Positions 24,401 through 35,254 of a stretch of 64,000 bases of DNA are shown here, one piece after another (positions within the stretch are counted from its first letter, which is position 1; each line of letters opens with the position of its first letter). The stretch is from Porpolomopsis calyptriformis. Its lineage: Eukaryota > Basidiomycota > Agaricomycetes > Agaricales > Hygrophoraceae. Under the pieces are notes generated by a model. It did not search any database, was not told the origin of the DNA, and saw only the letters and a program-made list of their open reading frames with translations. The translations under genes and the position numbers were made by a program. Location: assembly GCA_951640195.1 (NCBI GenBank), contig OX621170.1:2046001-2110000 (forward strand). The letters run 5' to 3'.

Positions 24401-26356
24401 AAACATCCACTTGCTTGATCACTTGAATCCCAGTGTGGAAGAAGGTGGTCATTGAGGAGAACTGGTTCCTGGTTATTGAACATAGAGAAAAAATCGGCCT
24501 GCAACCTATAGCCTCTATCCCTCCAGATACTCCAGTGCTTGCCCAATACAAGCATTCCATTGGTGTCAAAGGTCCACGTGTTTGGAATGATATCAGCTTG
24601 ATCCTCGGAGCAAACCAACATAGCTGATTTGTAGTCATCAAAAGGCCGCTCATCAACGCTTGTTGCTAATGCTTCTTCACCCCCATTCCCATTTAGCTCA
24701 ACCTCTGGAAGTTGGATTTCAGGTAGAGACCTTCTGGAAGGCTGAGGTGGTAGGTTGATTACAATGGAATCATCATCGTTGTCATCATTGTCATTGTCAT
24801 TGTCATCATCATTGTGATTGTTGTCGTCATTGCTGGCATTGCCATCCTTGTCGTGACTATCCAGAAGATAGCCTAGTTGATTAATATAGGTAGCCTCTTT
24901 AGATTGATTATCACAGGTAATCGGAATGAGATAATACTCACACTTCATACGAGCAGTTGCAAGCGCAAGTGCTATTACCTCGAAACGCTTGAATTTTAAA
25001 AGCCCAGCCTTCATATCATTCACAACCTCAGAATTGGGTTCCATGGAATACCGAAGCAGGGTCTGAGTCTTGTTCCAGAAGTCATATGATTTTTGTACAG
25101 TTTGAAGCGCAGTGAGAAATATTCTCTCTCGCATCGCATGAACACATTGCAATTTGGGTGCAAGTGGGTGTTGGTTAATGTCTGTGGAATACATCCAACC
25201 ATTATCAAAGATTTCTTGGCAAAGCGATGCCATCCAGGAACCAGTGTCAGCCTCACTCTGTTGAAATATGTATATGAATATGCTTCTTCTGTATAGAAAC
25301 GAGATTTTCACCGTATTCCAATTCGGTTCGATTACTTGGGGACCTCGCTCATCCAACTCACTACCCAGGATCCACCCAAACACATTAGCAATAGCCCTCC
25401 AATAGTAGTTGCCATTCCACTCCATCCAATCTGAGTACATATTGGTTTCGAGTGGAGCTCCATGGCTAAAAACAAGAACCTTCTCCTGCTGGTAATCAAA
25501 TAAAGCTAGCCTTTGGGTTGCAGAAGATTGCCATGATAGTGGAGGGAAAAATAACACAGGCTTTTTCGGGATAGCAATGTGAGGTGGAAGAAGGAGAGTT
25601 TTATGGATTTCGGTAGACAGGATGTCTTCTTCTTCTCTTATTACCCTGCTCACCATTTCCGAGTCTAGATAGTAGGAATATCTCTGAGATGGCATCTGGG
25701 GTTGAATGGACATATACCATGATTTCAAAAGGTAAATTTCTATGACCGCGTGATCCAGGTGGTTTCCAGGCTTAGCAGATCCCAATGATTGACAAGCTGA
25801 AGCCCATATCCTTGGATCTGCTAGCTTCATGTCTAATATCCTTGATGAGTCTAATCACCACCAATAATATAAGAACATACCTATAAAAAGCTCTTGCTCA
25901 GATCGTGGTAGATTCAATCGAATGGCATTTTTTGCTAGTAAATGAGAATGAGCGCTGTCACTTTCACTGGATCCAATGAAATCTGATCCATTATTGCTAG
26001 CTGGCGACGATGATCGGCTTGTTGAGCTTCTAAAAGTTTAGTATTTAACCTAACATTTCAAATGATAGATTTATTCACCAGTGTCTGGTTTCAAATCGCG
26101 AGTTGTTCCTTCTAATATCCACCGAAGGCTCTGAAGGAGAGCTATAATCACTAAACCTAACCAGTATTAATATGCAAGTATCTTATGATTTCTCTTAAAA
26201 TACATACCATGCTTTCGCCACCTGGAAAATAAATAAATGTAAGTTATTATTGTCATAGGTTAATTGAGACATACAGCATCATTATCCTTTCTACTTATTG
26301 CGTTTTGGACCCTTGAAGGACCTGGCTGGGGACCTAAGGGAGCCAATGGAGGTATC
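21416..26356 (-). pseudogene. Large uncharacterised gene, 3' part (interrupted by LTR element)
   Basis: Minus-strand exons run from the retrotransposon junction to 21416. Reading down from 26351: an exon with PPLAPLGPQPGPSRVQNAIS, a 14-bp mini-exon, SPSEPSVDIRRN, a Ser-rich exon, then across the intron ending just before the ATG at 25830 the frame continues (EQELFID-MKLADPRIW) into a 2.8-kb exon. A 47-bp intron (GTAAGCAGCG..GATTGCCAG, about 22969-23015) joins it to the next about 400 codons. Residues about 346-362 of the long exon are an Asp/Asn run from a CAT/CATTGT microsatellite. The tail is Lys/Arg-rich (RVTRSKAKAAQ) then acidic. An in-frame TGA at 21773-21775 precedes 119 further good codons. 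The intact protein would be about 1,700 residues. No domain is recognised with confidence. Confidence 0.6.
25258..25311 (-). other. Probable 54-bp intron inside the large gene, next to a degenerate Ulp1-like motif
   Basis: GTGAAAATC..TTTCAACAG on the minus strand is in frame with no stop, so it is hidden in the open frame. Removing it brings VIEPNWNT next to SEADTGSWMASL. The combined pattern resembles the Q/N..(D)CG region of C48/Ulp1-like peptidases with Thr in place of the catalytic Cys. The resemblance is weak. Confidence 0.4.
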
Positions 26357-26767
26357 TGTCACGGTCGTAATTTTCCTTCTTTTTCTTTATCTTATCGTAT
26401 GCAAACCTATCTCTTATCTTGGGATTCCCCCCATTTGTTATCGGGATTCCCCATTACCTTCCCCAGGGATTCCCCGGAGATTCCCCACTACTTTACCCTT
26501 ATACGGATACACTTCATTTCCGTTATGTTTCAACCCCTTTATGATTCGTCATCGATCACGATGACTCATCCTTATCTCCACCTCATGTTATGTCGCACTG
26601 ACTCACACAGATAAGTAGTCAGTATATAAAGAGTACTTCTGTATGTATCAGACCTTAAGTCTGATTCCTCATTAGCCTACTCATAACAAGGACTTGGAAC
26701 CATCTCTTATATCTCTTGGGACAGAACACCCGAAGTAAAATGCATTCCGAACAACCGGTTTATAACA
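26357..26767 (+). repeat. 5' LTR
   Basis: Begins TGTCACGG and ends TATAACA (TG..CA). Contains a TATA box (TATATAAA, 26623-26630) and, 34 bp downstream of it, AAGTCTGATTC at 26657-26667, the presumed RNA start and self-primer. Differs from the 3' LTR at about 26520, 26671, 26741 and 26744. Confidence 0.95.
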
Positions 26768-26768
26768 A

Positions 26769-26779
26769 GAATCAGACTT
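26769..26779 (+). promoter_or_regulatory. Primer-binding site complementary to the element's own RNA 5' end
   Basis: GAATCAGACTT, one base after the LTR, is the exact reverse complement of AAGTCTGATTC in the LTR (26657-26667). There is no TGG-starting tRNA-complementary site at the LTR border. This is the 11-nt self-priming layout known from Tf1. Confidence 0.8.
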
Positions 26780-27185
26780 CCTTCTGGTTCTCTCCCACCT
26801 GCTTATCCAAACATCCCCATCACTGTGATCATCGACATCACTTCTTTACCCCTTACCCACTTCCATCCTGGCTTCTACCGACAACTCGGACGTTGAAGAA
26901 CATTACGAAGACCCTCTCTCAAGATCGACTTTCTCAGCTACAATTCGAGATCAAGAACCATCCTTTTCTTCAGCCCTTGAAGAAACGTTAGCTGCTCCTA
27001 CCCCTGCTCCTACCTCTCTAGGACCACGAACTCGATCGAGAACAAGAGGACTCTTCTCTTCATCTTCAGCCCCAACAACAAGACCAGTTCATCAATGGAC
27101 TGCTACCCCACCAGGACGATACGGTTCCCTCTACTCCCAACTTTCCTCTGCGACACCCACGCCCACACCAATACCAACAGCTCCA

Positions 27186-28208
27186 ATGACTCCACAACAA
27201 ACGACATCCACCAATATGTCAGGAACGTCCACTAACGCCCCCACCAACCCCCCTACCATTGATATCGCGACCTTGGTGGCCACTGTTCGCCAACTCGAAC
27301 AAACCATCACCCAACAACAACAGCTTATTACCCAACTCCAACAACAACAACCCCAACCTCCTCAACAACAACAACAGCCTCCTTTACCTCAACAACCTGC
27401 TCCCCCCTCCATCAAGATCGCCAAACCCGATGAATACGACGGGTCTGCGGCCAAGTGCCTTAACTTCATCCAAGCTTGTCGTCTAGTCCTTGACGACAGC
27501 CAATGGTCCGACAGACAGAAAATTACCTATGTCTTGTCGTTCATGAAGATTGGTGTCGCCCAATCATGGGCCTGACAGCAGACCCAGGAATTTAAACGTG
27601 CTCAATGGGTTGGAGCCGATTACGAGGATTTCATGGAAGAGCTCGAGGAATGTTTTGGAGACGTTGATGCGAGAGCGACAGCGCAGGTCAAAATTCAAAA
27701 GGTAACCCAAGGACTTTCTACTGTGGACAATTATAACGTACGATTCGGAGCTCTCGCGGATGAAACTGGATTCAACGACGATGCCCTCAAAGTTTTCTAC
27801 CGGAACGGCCTCAACCCCGGAATACTCGAAAAGATCTATGCCCTTGATCCCATCCCCGCCACCCTTAACGCCTGGAAGTGAAAAGCTTCCATCTTCGACC
27901 GACAACGTCTCGAACTCGCACTTGAGCGTCGTGCCCCTCCCCGGAGTAACTACTACGCTCCCAGGGAGACCGTGGCTCGAACGATGACCCGAACTCCCTC
28001 CTCTGCTCCTGTCAAACAGGAGATGACTTCCTCACCATCAATATCGCGAGTTCCGCGAGGCAACTGCTATCGCTGTGGAGAACCAGGTCATTGGGCGAAC
28101 AAGTGTCCAAATTCCCCTCTCGCCTCTTCTTCGACAGCGCGCCCATCGAATAGTACCCCTGCCGGACAACGGCGAGGAAGACTAACCACAGGGCGAGGTC
28201 GAGGATGA
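27186..28208 (+). pseudogene. Retrotransposon gag, two in-frame stops
   Basis: Frame from the ATG at 27186 (the same frame is open upstream to 26829, so the true start could lie earlier) to TGA 28206-28208. Gln-rich segment (QQQQQPQPP) at about residues 45-75, capsid-like region with WSDRQKITYVLSFMKIGVAQ, and near the C-terminus a CCHC zinc knuckle CYRCGEPGHWANKC. In-frame TGA codons at 27573-27575 and 27879-27881 split it; coding similarity continues across both. The stop overlaps the pol start as ATGA (28205-28208), suggesting coupled re-initiation. Confidence 0.85.
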
Positions 28209-31200
28209 AATATTCGAGGAATCGAGACAGAATGAGTCGACGAGGTGGTTTCCCCGACTGCTGCGGAGGAAACTATTCGAGTGGTGGACAACTGCGGGAT
28301 CGATCGCTGGTCAAAGGAGAAAAAAGCTCAGCTCGTCAAGGAACTGAAAGAACAGGGTTTTTAAAGAGTCCGAACGCTTCGCCTACCGTTACGGACGTAT
28401 CTACTCAAGAATGTACCACCACTCCATGCAATCTATTTCGAATTCTTGGTACTCTTGAAAAAGGCAATCTCGGACTCATTTTGGACGTTTGGATTGAAGC
28501 TACCGACACTGGTCAACGTGTCCCGGCCACTGCTCTAGTTGATAGCGGAGCCTCTGGAAATTTTGTGGACGAATCCTTCGCAACTCGCCACAGTTTTACT
28601 CTAACACGATTGGAAACCCCAATCCCCATATGGAATGCCGATGGATCTGAAAACCGAGGTGGACCCATCGAGAATGATATTGATATTTGGTTAGAGGCTC
28701 CTGGAGGACACAATGAACGGATCCGATTGGAAGTGACCGATCTCGGATCTAAGACAGATATTATCCTCGGCTTCCCATGGCTCAAGAAGCACAACCCCAA
28801 CATCGATTGGAAAGAGGCAACACTAGCTCTGGATAGCGAAGATTTCCCTCTTCCGGGATGGATAGTGAAAGATGCAGAGTCACCGGGAATAGAATCGGTC
28901 ACGCTGGCCATGAATCGACGCGTATCGAAGTCAGATGAATCCCGAGCCAGCACGGTGGAAGAAGATATGCGAAAGTTTGTACCGGAGGTATACTGGAAAG
29001 ACTATTCTAGTGTCTTTGCTAAAGAATCCTTCGACCGCCTTCCACCACATTCAGAATTCGACCACACCATAGAACTGGACGAAACCTTCAGACCAGTTAA
29101 AGGCGCGAAATACGCGATGTCCCCTCTTGAGATGGATCACTTACACAAGTTCATCGACGAAAACTTGTCTACTGGACGAATACGAATTTCCAAATCGAAA
29201 CAAGTCTCTCCGTTCTTCTTTGGAAAGAAAGCTGAAGAAGTGAATGCTAAAGGTAAAAATGCTGGCTTACGCCCTATCGAGGATTATCACTATCTCAATG
29301 AACACACGGTTCCTGATCATTATCCCCTTCCTCTCCTTCATCAAATACTCCAACAACCTAAACTCCTAACAGCGTCACTGTTCACAGTCATGGATATCCG
29401 ATGGGGATTCAACAACGTCAGGATCAAGGAAGGCGACAAATGGAAAGCCGCTTTCATTACGGAAGCAGGCGCCTTCGAACCCACTGTCATGTTCTTTGGT
29501 TTGCGGAATTCACCAGCCACCTTTCAACGGATGATCGACACAAGATTCAAAAGTGTCCTGGACTCTGGAAACATTTTCATTTATATTGATGACGTGCTTG
29601 TTTGTGGAGATGATTTACAGGAATTGCGATGCTGGACCTTCAAGACTCTAGATATCATGAAGAGACACGGACTCTTGTGTAAACCCGTCAAATGCCAGTT
29701 CGAGAAGGAAGAAGTCATTTATCTTGGAGTCATCCTATCCAAAGGACGAATCACCACTAACCCAAAAAAGGTCGACGCTATTATGTCTTGGCCTGTTCCA
29801 GAAATGGTGAAACAACTCCAATCCTTCTTGGGCAGTGCGAACTTTTGGTGGAGATATATCAAGAATTTCTCCAAAGTCGCTACCCCTCTCTATGAACTCT
29901 TGCACAATGAAACTGTGTGGGAATGGACTCCTCGGAGACAAGAAGCTTTCGACAACATCAAATCCCTTTTGACAAACGCGCCCGTTCTTCATATTCCAGA
30001 TCGTGATCTCCCTTATTGCTTGGAAACCGATGCTTCTATCATTGGAATTGCAGGAATACTCTCCCAGCGTCATGACGGACATTGGAAACCTGTCAGTTAT
30101 CACTCAAGGGCTACCTCTCCTGCCGAAAAGAACTACCCTACCCATGATCTAGAGCTCCTGGCAATCATTGATTCCTTTAAACAGTGGCGTCATCTTCTCG
30201 ATGGAGCGAGACACGATATTCTCATCAGGACGGACAGTTTGGCTTTACGATACTTTTCCAAAAACCTTTGCCTATCGAACCGCCAGACTCGTTGGTCTGA
30301 GTATCTGTCCAGATTCGGGTTCAAAATTGAATACGTTCCAGGGAGAAAAAACAAAGCCGACGGCTTGTCCAGACGCCCGGATTACTTGCCCGGCGTCAAT
30401 GCCGATGTGGAGAACGAAGTTCTGATAGCGCGCGACCGATGGATAAATTCAATTGTCAACTTGTCGAATTCAAGCTTTCTCTCTAGATTACGCTTCAAAA
30501 TCCCACTCCCGCAGAAGATCCAAGATAAACTCGAGGATGCCTCATTCGCTTGGACCCAAGCTGATGGGCTTGTACGCAATGTTGAAGGTCGGATAGTGGT
30601 GCCAGAGGAGGTATCTCTGCGCACAGACATTATACGACTGTCCCACACCTACCCCCACGCTGGCCACCCTGGCATTGAGAAGACGAAGGAACTCGTTCTT
30701 CGTAACTTTATTTGGGATGGTGCCTTACAAGACATCACCAACTACGTTCGATCCTGCCCTGCTTGTCAACAAAACAAGAACTTCCCCTCGAAGCCGTCAG
30801 GACTACTCCAACCCATACCCCCCTCTACGGAACCATGGAAGGAAATTACTATCGATCTCATTGTCGAACTCCCCAAGTCACAAGGCTATGATGCTGTAAT
30901 GGTTGTTGTCAATCGTTTCACTAAACGTGCTCATTTCATTCCGACAACTTCTAATCTTTCATCAGAAGGTGCTGCAAAACTCTTTCGGAATCACATCTGG
31001 AAACATCATGGATGGCCCCAAAAGGTTATATCCGATCGTGGAGTGCAATTTGTGTCCAAATTCATAGAAGCCCTCAATAACTCCTTAGGGATTATCTCCG
31101 GTCTCTCCACTGCATATCATCCTCAAACAGATGGTCAAACGGAACATACCAATCAAGAACTTGAAGTCTACTTACGTTTCTATACCAACTTTATGCAGGA

Positions 31201-31906
31201 TGACTGGTCAGAATGGCTCGCTTCTGCGGAATTTGCCTACAATAATCAGCAACACTCTGCCACTTCACAATCACCGTTCTATATGGAATACGGACGTCAT
31301 CCTCACCTTCCCACAATCATTCCGGATCAAAGCAACGTGCCCGCAGCAAACACCTTTCATGAACGCCTCACACGCGCATAGCAAAATGCCGAACGATCCT
31401 TATCAAAGACAACGGAGTCAATGAAGAAATACGCTGATCGTAAACGGAAGCCTTCACCCTCCTACGAAGAAGGAGATCTAGTCTGGTTGGACACCAAGAA
31501 TATCAAGACGACACGACCCTCAAAGAAACTTGACAATCGACGGACCGGACCATTCAAGGTCTTGAAGAAGATATCGGACCTTGCTTATCTGATCGACATT
31601 CCCAGAACATGGAGACTGCACCCAGTCTTTCACGTTTCACTCCTGAGACCCAACGTCGGAAATGAATTGCTCCACCCTGATGTCATTGACACATCACGGC
31701 CTCCCCCTGATCTGATCGAAAACGAAGAAGAATACAAGGTCGAATCTATACTACAACATTCCGGAGCTAAACGACGCCGAAAATATTTGGTCAAATGGAA
31801 AGGCTATCCGATCGAAGAAGCCACTTGGGAAGATCGATCGAACATTTTACGACATGCCAAGGAAATTGTGAAGACGTACGAAGACTCAATTCAAACGGCG
31901 ACTTGA
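28205..31906 (+). pseudogene. Retrotransposon pol (PR-RT-RH-IN-chromodomain), one in-frame stop
   Basis: Starts at the ATG overlapping the gag stop. Protease LVDSGASGNFV (about residue 110); reverse transcriptase with YIDDVLVCGDD near 29580-29615; RNase H with CLETDAS, HDLELLAI and RTDSLAL; integrase with an H..H..CPACQQNK zinc module, then ITIDLIVELP, VISDRGVQF and a downstream TEHTNQELE giving D, D and E; a GPF-type module (RRTGPFKVLK); and a C-terminal chromodomain (YLVKWKGYPIEEATWE), ending at 31904-31906. A TAG at 31379-31381 (probably from CAG) lies between integrase and the GPF module in the same frame. Active-site residues are otherwise present. Confidence 0.92.
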
Positions 31907-32072
31907 TTCTATCATTCATTTGTCATCATCTCGTCTGCCAAGAATTGACCTCTATTTTTAGAACCACTCCTTATAAACTGCCGGACGTCTCTACTTTCCT
32001 TCACAATTCAAATTACGCGCCCCTCAACAACGACTCAAGACCGCTAAGCCAAAATGCCATAACAACTTTACC

Positions 32073-32675
32073 ATGCCCGCTACACGGTCTACACGATCCC
32101 CCTCTCCTCAGGTCGCCATCCGACGTTCTGGACGGATCCCCTCGTCCGCCATTCGCTCTCCCACTCCTGGTCCCTCCACCTCTGCTTCCTCTCCTCGACA
32201 ATTACGTCGACAAGCTCGCGCACGTGCGGAAGACTTCTACACCATTCAGACCCCTCCCCCCGAAGACCCCGCCGTCACCATCTCCCGTCTCACGGTTCAC
32301 AGTAATAGCGTCAGCAATTGGAACTGAGAACTTCGTCAAGAACGCGAAGTTCTGAAAGCTGAACTCAAGGCGTCAGAGAAAAGCGCATTGTTTTGGAAGA
32401 ATCGTTGGGATGAAAGTGAGTTAAAAGTTTGGGAGCTCCAATGTCAGAAGAAACGAACATGGGTCAACTGCTACGACGTCACCACCTGCGCCATCATCGT
32501 CAAGCTCGTGGAAGAAAGTCATCGGTCCGAACAGCTCACTAGGGAGGATTTCCTCCGAGCCCAATGAGACCTCGCGACGATGGAGACTTTAATCGAGTAC
32601 GGGAGAACAGTCGAATACCCCATCAATGTCGACCTAGAATACCCAATCGATGACGACGACGTCGCGACAGTCTGA
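32073..32675 (+). pseudogene. Third ORF of the retrotransposon, between pol and 3' LTR
   Basis: Frame from the ATG at 32073 to TGA 32673-32675 with TGA codons at 32325-32327 and 32565-32567. N-terminus MPATRSTRSPSPQ is Arg/Ser/Pro-rich and basic. The middle (ELRQEREVLKAELKASEKSA) is helical with coiled-coil character and followed by W-rich KNRWDESELKVWELQ. The C-terminus is acidic (YPIDDDDVATV). No transmembrane segment or signal peptide, so not envelope-like. About 200 residues. I do not recognise the family. Confidence 0.55.
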
Positions 32676-32830
32676 GCCCCCTCCCCCATTGGAGCGGCTT
32701 CAGAAGCCGAACCCACCGCTTCCCCCTCGGTGGCCGTTGAGGCCCCCGCCACCGAGGAAATCCCGACTCAGGCCTCAGAAGATGAAACGACCGACACCGC
32801 CCAAGTTTGAAATTTGGGACGAATTTCTTT

Positions 32831-32845
32831 AAAAGTCGAGGTGTA
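32831..32845 (+). promoter_or_regulatory. Polypurine-like tract before 3' LTR
   Basis: AAAAGTCGAGGTGTA directly precedes the 3' LTR. It is purine-rich with three pyrimidine interruptions, in the expected position for plus-strand priming. Confidence 0.5.
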
Positions 32846-33256
32846 TGTCACGGTCGTAATTTTCCTTCTTTTTCTTTATCTTATCGTATGCAAACCTATC
32901 TCTTATCTTGGGATTCCCCCCATTTGTTATCGGGATTCCCCATTACCTTCCCCAGGGATTCCCCGGAGATTCCCCACTACTTTACCCTTATACGGATACA
33001 CTTCATTTCTGTTATGTTTCAACCCCTTTATGATTCGTCATCGATCACGATGACTCATCCTTATCTCCACCTCATGTTATGTCGCACTGACTCACACAGA
33101 TAAGTAGTCAGTATATAAAGAGTACTTCTGTATGTATCAGACCTTAAGTCTGATTCCTCGTTAGCCTACTCATAACAAGGACTTGGAACCATCTCTTATA
33201 TCTCTTGGGACAGAACACCCGAAGTAAAACGCGTTCCGAACAACCGGTTTATAACA
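32846..33256 (+). repeat. 3' LTR
   Basis: 411 bp, TG..CA ends, about 99 percent identical to the 5' LTR. Followed by the GTATC target duplication (33257-33261). Confidence 0.95.
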
Positions 33257-33688
33257 GTATCGATATATATTGCTGATCCGAATTCTGGATGTTAAGATGA
33301 TTTAGGCTAATTAACGTTGTCTGTAATAACGTGAGCACTTTAACCTTGAAAACAGATATACACTTACTGAGTATACTGGCTTTTTGTTGATTAATATATG
33401 TTTTTTGGAAGGCATATGTTTTTCTCCTAGCATCGGTATTGGCATTGGCATCTTCTCTGCACAAGGCATATTCAGGATATTACATATATCACTATCATCT
33501 GAACCACTAGAAGTCGAATCCCCTTCCTGGTTTATTATGGTTTTATTAGCCTCGTAATGATTTAATTGTGTGAATCGAATTAGATACATAACTACTAGGG
33601 ATAGGCTTACCTTGGCTAGTGAGGACATAGCTATGATCCTATCTATATCACTGTCATAATCTGCACCTTCATTTGCCTGGTTTGCCAT
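33257..33688 (-). pseudogene. Large uncharacterised gene, 5' part (upstream of the LTR insertion)
   Basis: The ATG at 33688 starts MANQANEGADYDSDIDRIIA. The first intron begins GTAAGCCTATCC and ends ACCAG before EGDSTSSGSDDSDICNILNM. A second exon ends KKPVYS at a GTAAGTG donor, and its intron ends CATCCAG. The next exon starts NSDQQYIS and is cut by the retrotransposon. Joining across one GTATC copy continues in frame into the 3' part at 26356 (PPLAPLG). Acidic, Ser-rich N-terminus without a recognised domain. Its start lies 130 bp from the oppositely transcribed BAH-PHD gene. Confidence 0.65.
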
Positions 33689-33818
33689 ATTGGAGGTTAA
33701 GATCGAGAGCTATGTTTGTGCAATAGTCGAGACAAAGTGTATCTACATTCACGTGACATATATATAGCTGTGGGAATATAATACGAATAATCAACATTGG
33801 TCCGTAGATTTATTATTA
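33689..33818. promoter_or_regulatory. Divergent promoter between the large gene and the BAH-PHD gene
   Basis: 130 bp between the two start codons. Contains CACGTG (33753-33758) and a TATATATA element just to its right. No room for separate long promoters, so shared regulation is likely (inference). Confidence 0.55.
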
Positions 33819-35183
33819 TGGCACCTACAACCGAGGAAAAACAATGGAAATCTGCAAAAGTCATAGAATACCTCGAGGTTCCTAATCCAAATGATGGTGA
33901 GATATCACCTATGCCTTGTTCTATTTGTTCCGAATCAAAACTTTATAGGCTCTCCTTGCAAATTCGTTAAGAATGACTTGTAAGTGTTTATCGATAATGC
34001 TTGAATAGTAGTCATTTGATTATTTCCCTCAAACACAGCTGCCTCATCCGTCACCTTGGCCTCCATGCAAAGGAAGAAAATAATATTATAATGGATGACT
34101 ACTGGAAAGGTTTGATCCTACAAATAAGAAAAACTACTAAGGTGATACACCTGCTCAAGCTACCCTACCCAATGTTGACAATGTGCTTTAGAACAAGTAT
34201 CTTGCTAAGGTTTCATGGATGTATACAGCTAAGCAGTTGTTGGAGAGAAGTGATGTTAAGGCTGATACTAAAAGGTTGCATCTCAAAACCTACTCCTTCT
34301 CCTGTCACTCTATGTTCTTCTTACTCTTGACAGGTATATAAACACATTTGGAAAGCAAGAGCTGTGTGGCTCTGATTCTACAGATATCATTGATGCGCAA
34401 GCCTTGGAAGGTGAGGGTTATTATATCGAGAAGCAGATATAAAAGAATGAACTGAACTGAACTGAAAATTAAACTGTAGATACAATCGACATTGTTATTA
34501 TTAAAAATCAGATCGAAGATCAACCTCCAGTAACCGCGTATTACATGCGGTAAGCTTGACGATAATACCAACCCATCTATTATACTAAAATTTCTATTAG
34601 ATACTTCTGGGATGGGCATAGGCAGGCATTGAAGGTGCATTCATTGAACTAAACATATACCCTGTAGTAATCTATTGGGTGGTAGGGCGAGCCAGAAATA
34701 TGTGGCGCAACTCACTGTTATTCACTTTGGTCCCCCGATACAGAGGAACAACGCTACTGCTGGTCCTGCAAAAGATGGTCCCATCTTACTTGCCTAGGAA
34801 CCCCTGCCAACATTACCCAGCAGCAGTATCTTAACAATCTCTATGCTATAGAGAAGTTTGCCGACACCCCAAAAATTATACTTCAAGTTGCTTTCCAACC
34901 CACAGCTAGGGGAGGTCTCACTTATTTTACAGCCGGAAATATTAGGATCGTGAACAAGGCTAGAAAGTTGCTTTCTTCACAGGAACGCAGTGTCGTCCAA
35001 GCCTCTGGATGGATAGCTGCTCACCTCATTGAGGAGTCTCGGTTAAATATGATAGACACTGACTGGGAAAACTGGCTTGAGGCAGAATTCGGCATAGATA
35101 ACACAGACTCTTATGAGCCATTAGTTGTTACAGACCAAACATACTATACTTGCCCTCGGTGTAGCTCAGATTTGCTTATTTGA
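33819..35183 (+). CDS. BAH domain plus PHD-type zinc finger protein
   Basis: Start MAPTTEEKQWKSAKVIEYLE. Exons joined by eye: a short exon after TTATAG (GSPCKFVKND), then MDDYWKGLILQIRKTTK, NKYLAKVSWMYTAKQLLER, YINTFGKQELCGSDSTDIID, IDIVIIKNQIEDQPPVTAYY and RYFWDGHRQALK; this order matches the BAH fold of fungal BAH-PHD proteins (DDYW..IL.IR..., V.W.Y...., Y.R..WD). A Cys/His finger follows: EICGATHCYSLW, then YCWSCKRWSHLTCLG, then a C-terminal Cys pair TCPRCSSD before TGA at 35181. The stop-like TAG inside 34190 falls within an intron (GTGATACACC..TGCTTTAG). BAH and PHD modules read histone marks. Predicted nuclear. The sirtuin gene starts only 71 bp downstream. Confidence 0.65.
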
Positions 35184-35254
35184 TACCTTACCATTCTTCT
35201 AGCTTATCTAATACCTACTATCCTTCACCATGTTACTGCTAAAAACTCAGCTAT

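Larger units (their letters stand above)
26357..33256 (+). mobile_element. Ty3/gypsy chromovirus (Tf1/sushi type), 6.9 kb, complete with LTRs
   Basis: Full element: 411-bp LTRs, gag with zinc knuckle, pol in the order protease, reverse transcriptase, RNase H, integrase and chromodomain, a third ORF, and flanking GTATC target duplications (26352-26356 and 33257-33261). The LTRs differ at four positions by eye (about 1 percent), so insertion is recent, yet five in-frame stops interrupt its ORFs, so this copy is not autonomous as read. It lies in plus orientation inside an exon of the minus-strand large gene. Confidence 0.95.

Noticed and set aside
22993..25830. KDZ or other known transposase in the giant gene
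   Set aside because: I looked for the CxC zinc motifs and catalytic acidic triad of KDZ, Plavaka or similar transposases and found no convincing match.
26716..26991. 91-codon ORF starting inside the 5' LTR
   Set aside because: It begins in LTR sequence, is in a different frame from gag, and has no retroelement protein features; gag frame 0 is open from 26829.
34190..34194. In-frame TAG in the BAH-PHD gene taken as a nonsense mutation
   Set aside because: It is the acceptor end (TGCTTTAG) of a well-formed intron starting GTGATACACC, so the frame is restored by splicing.
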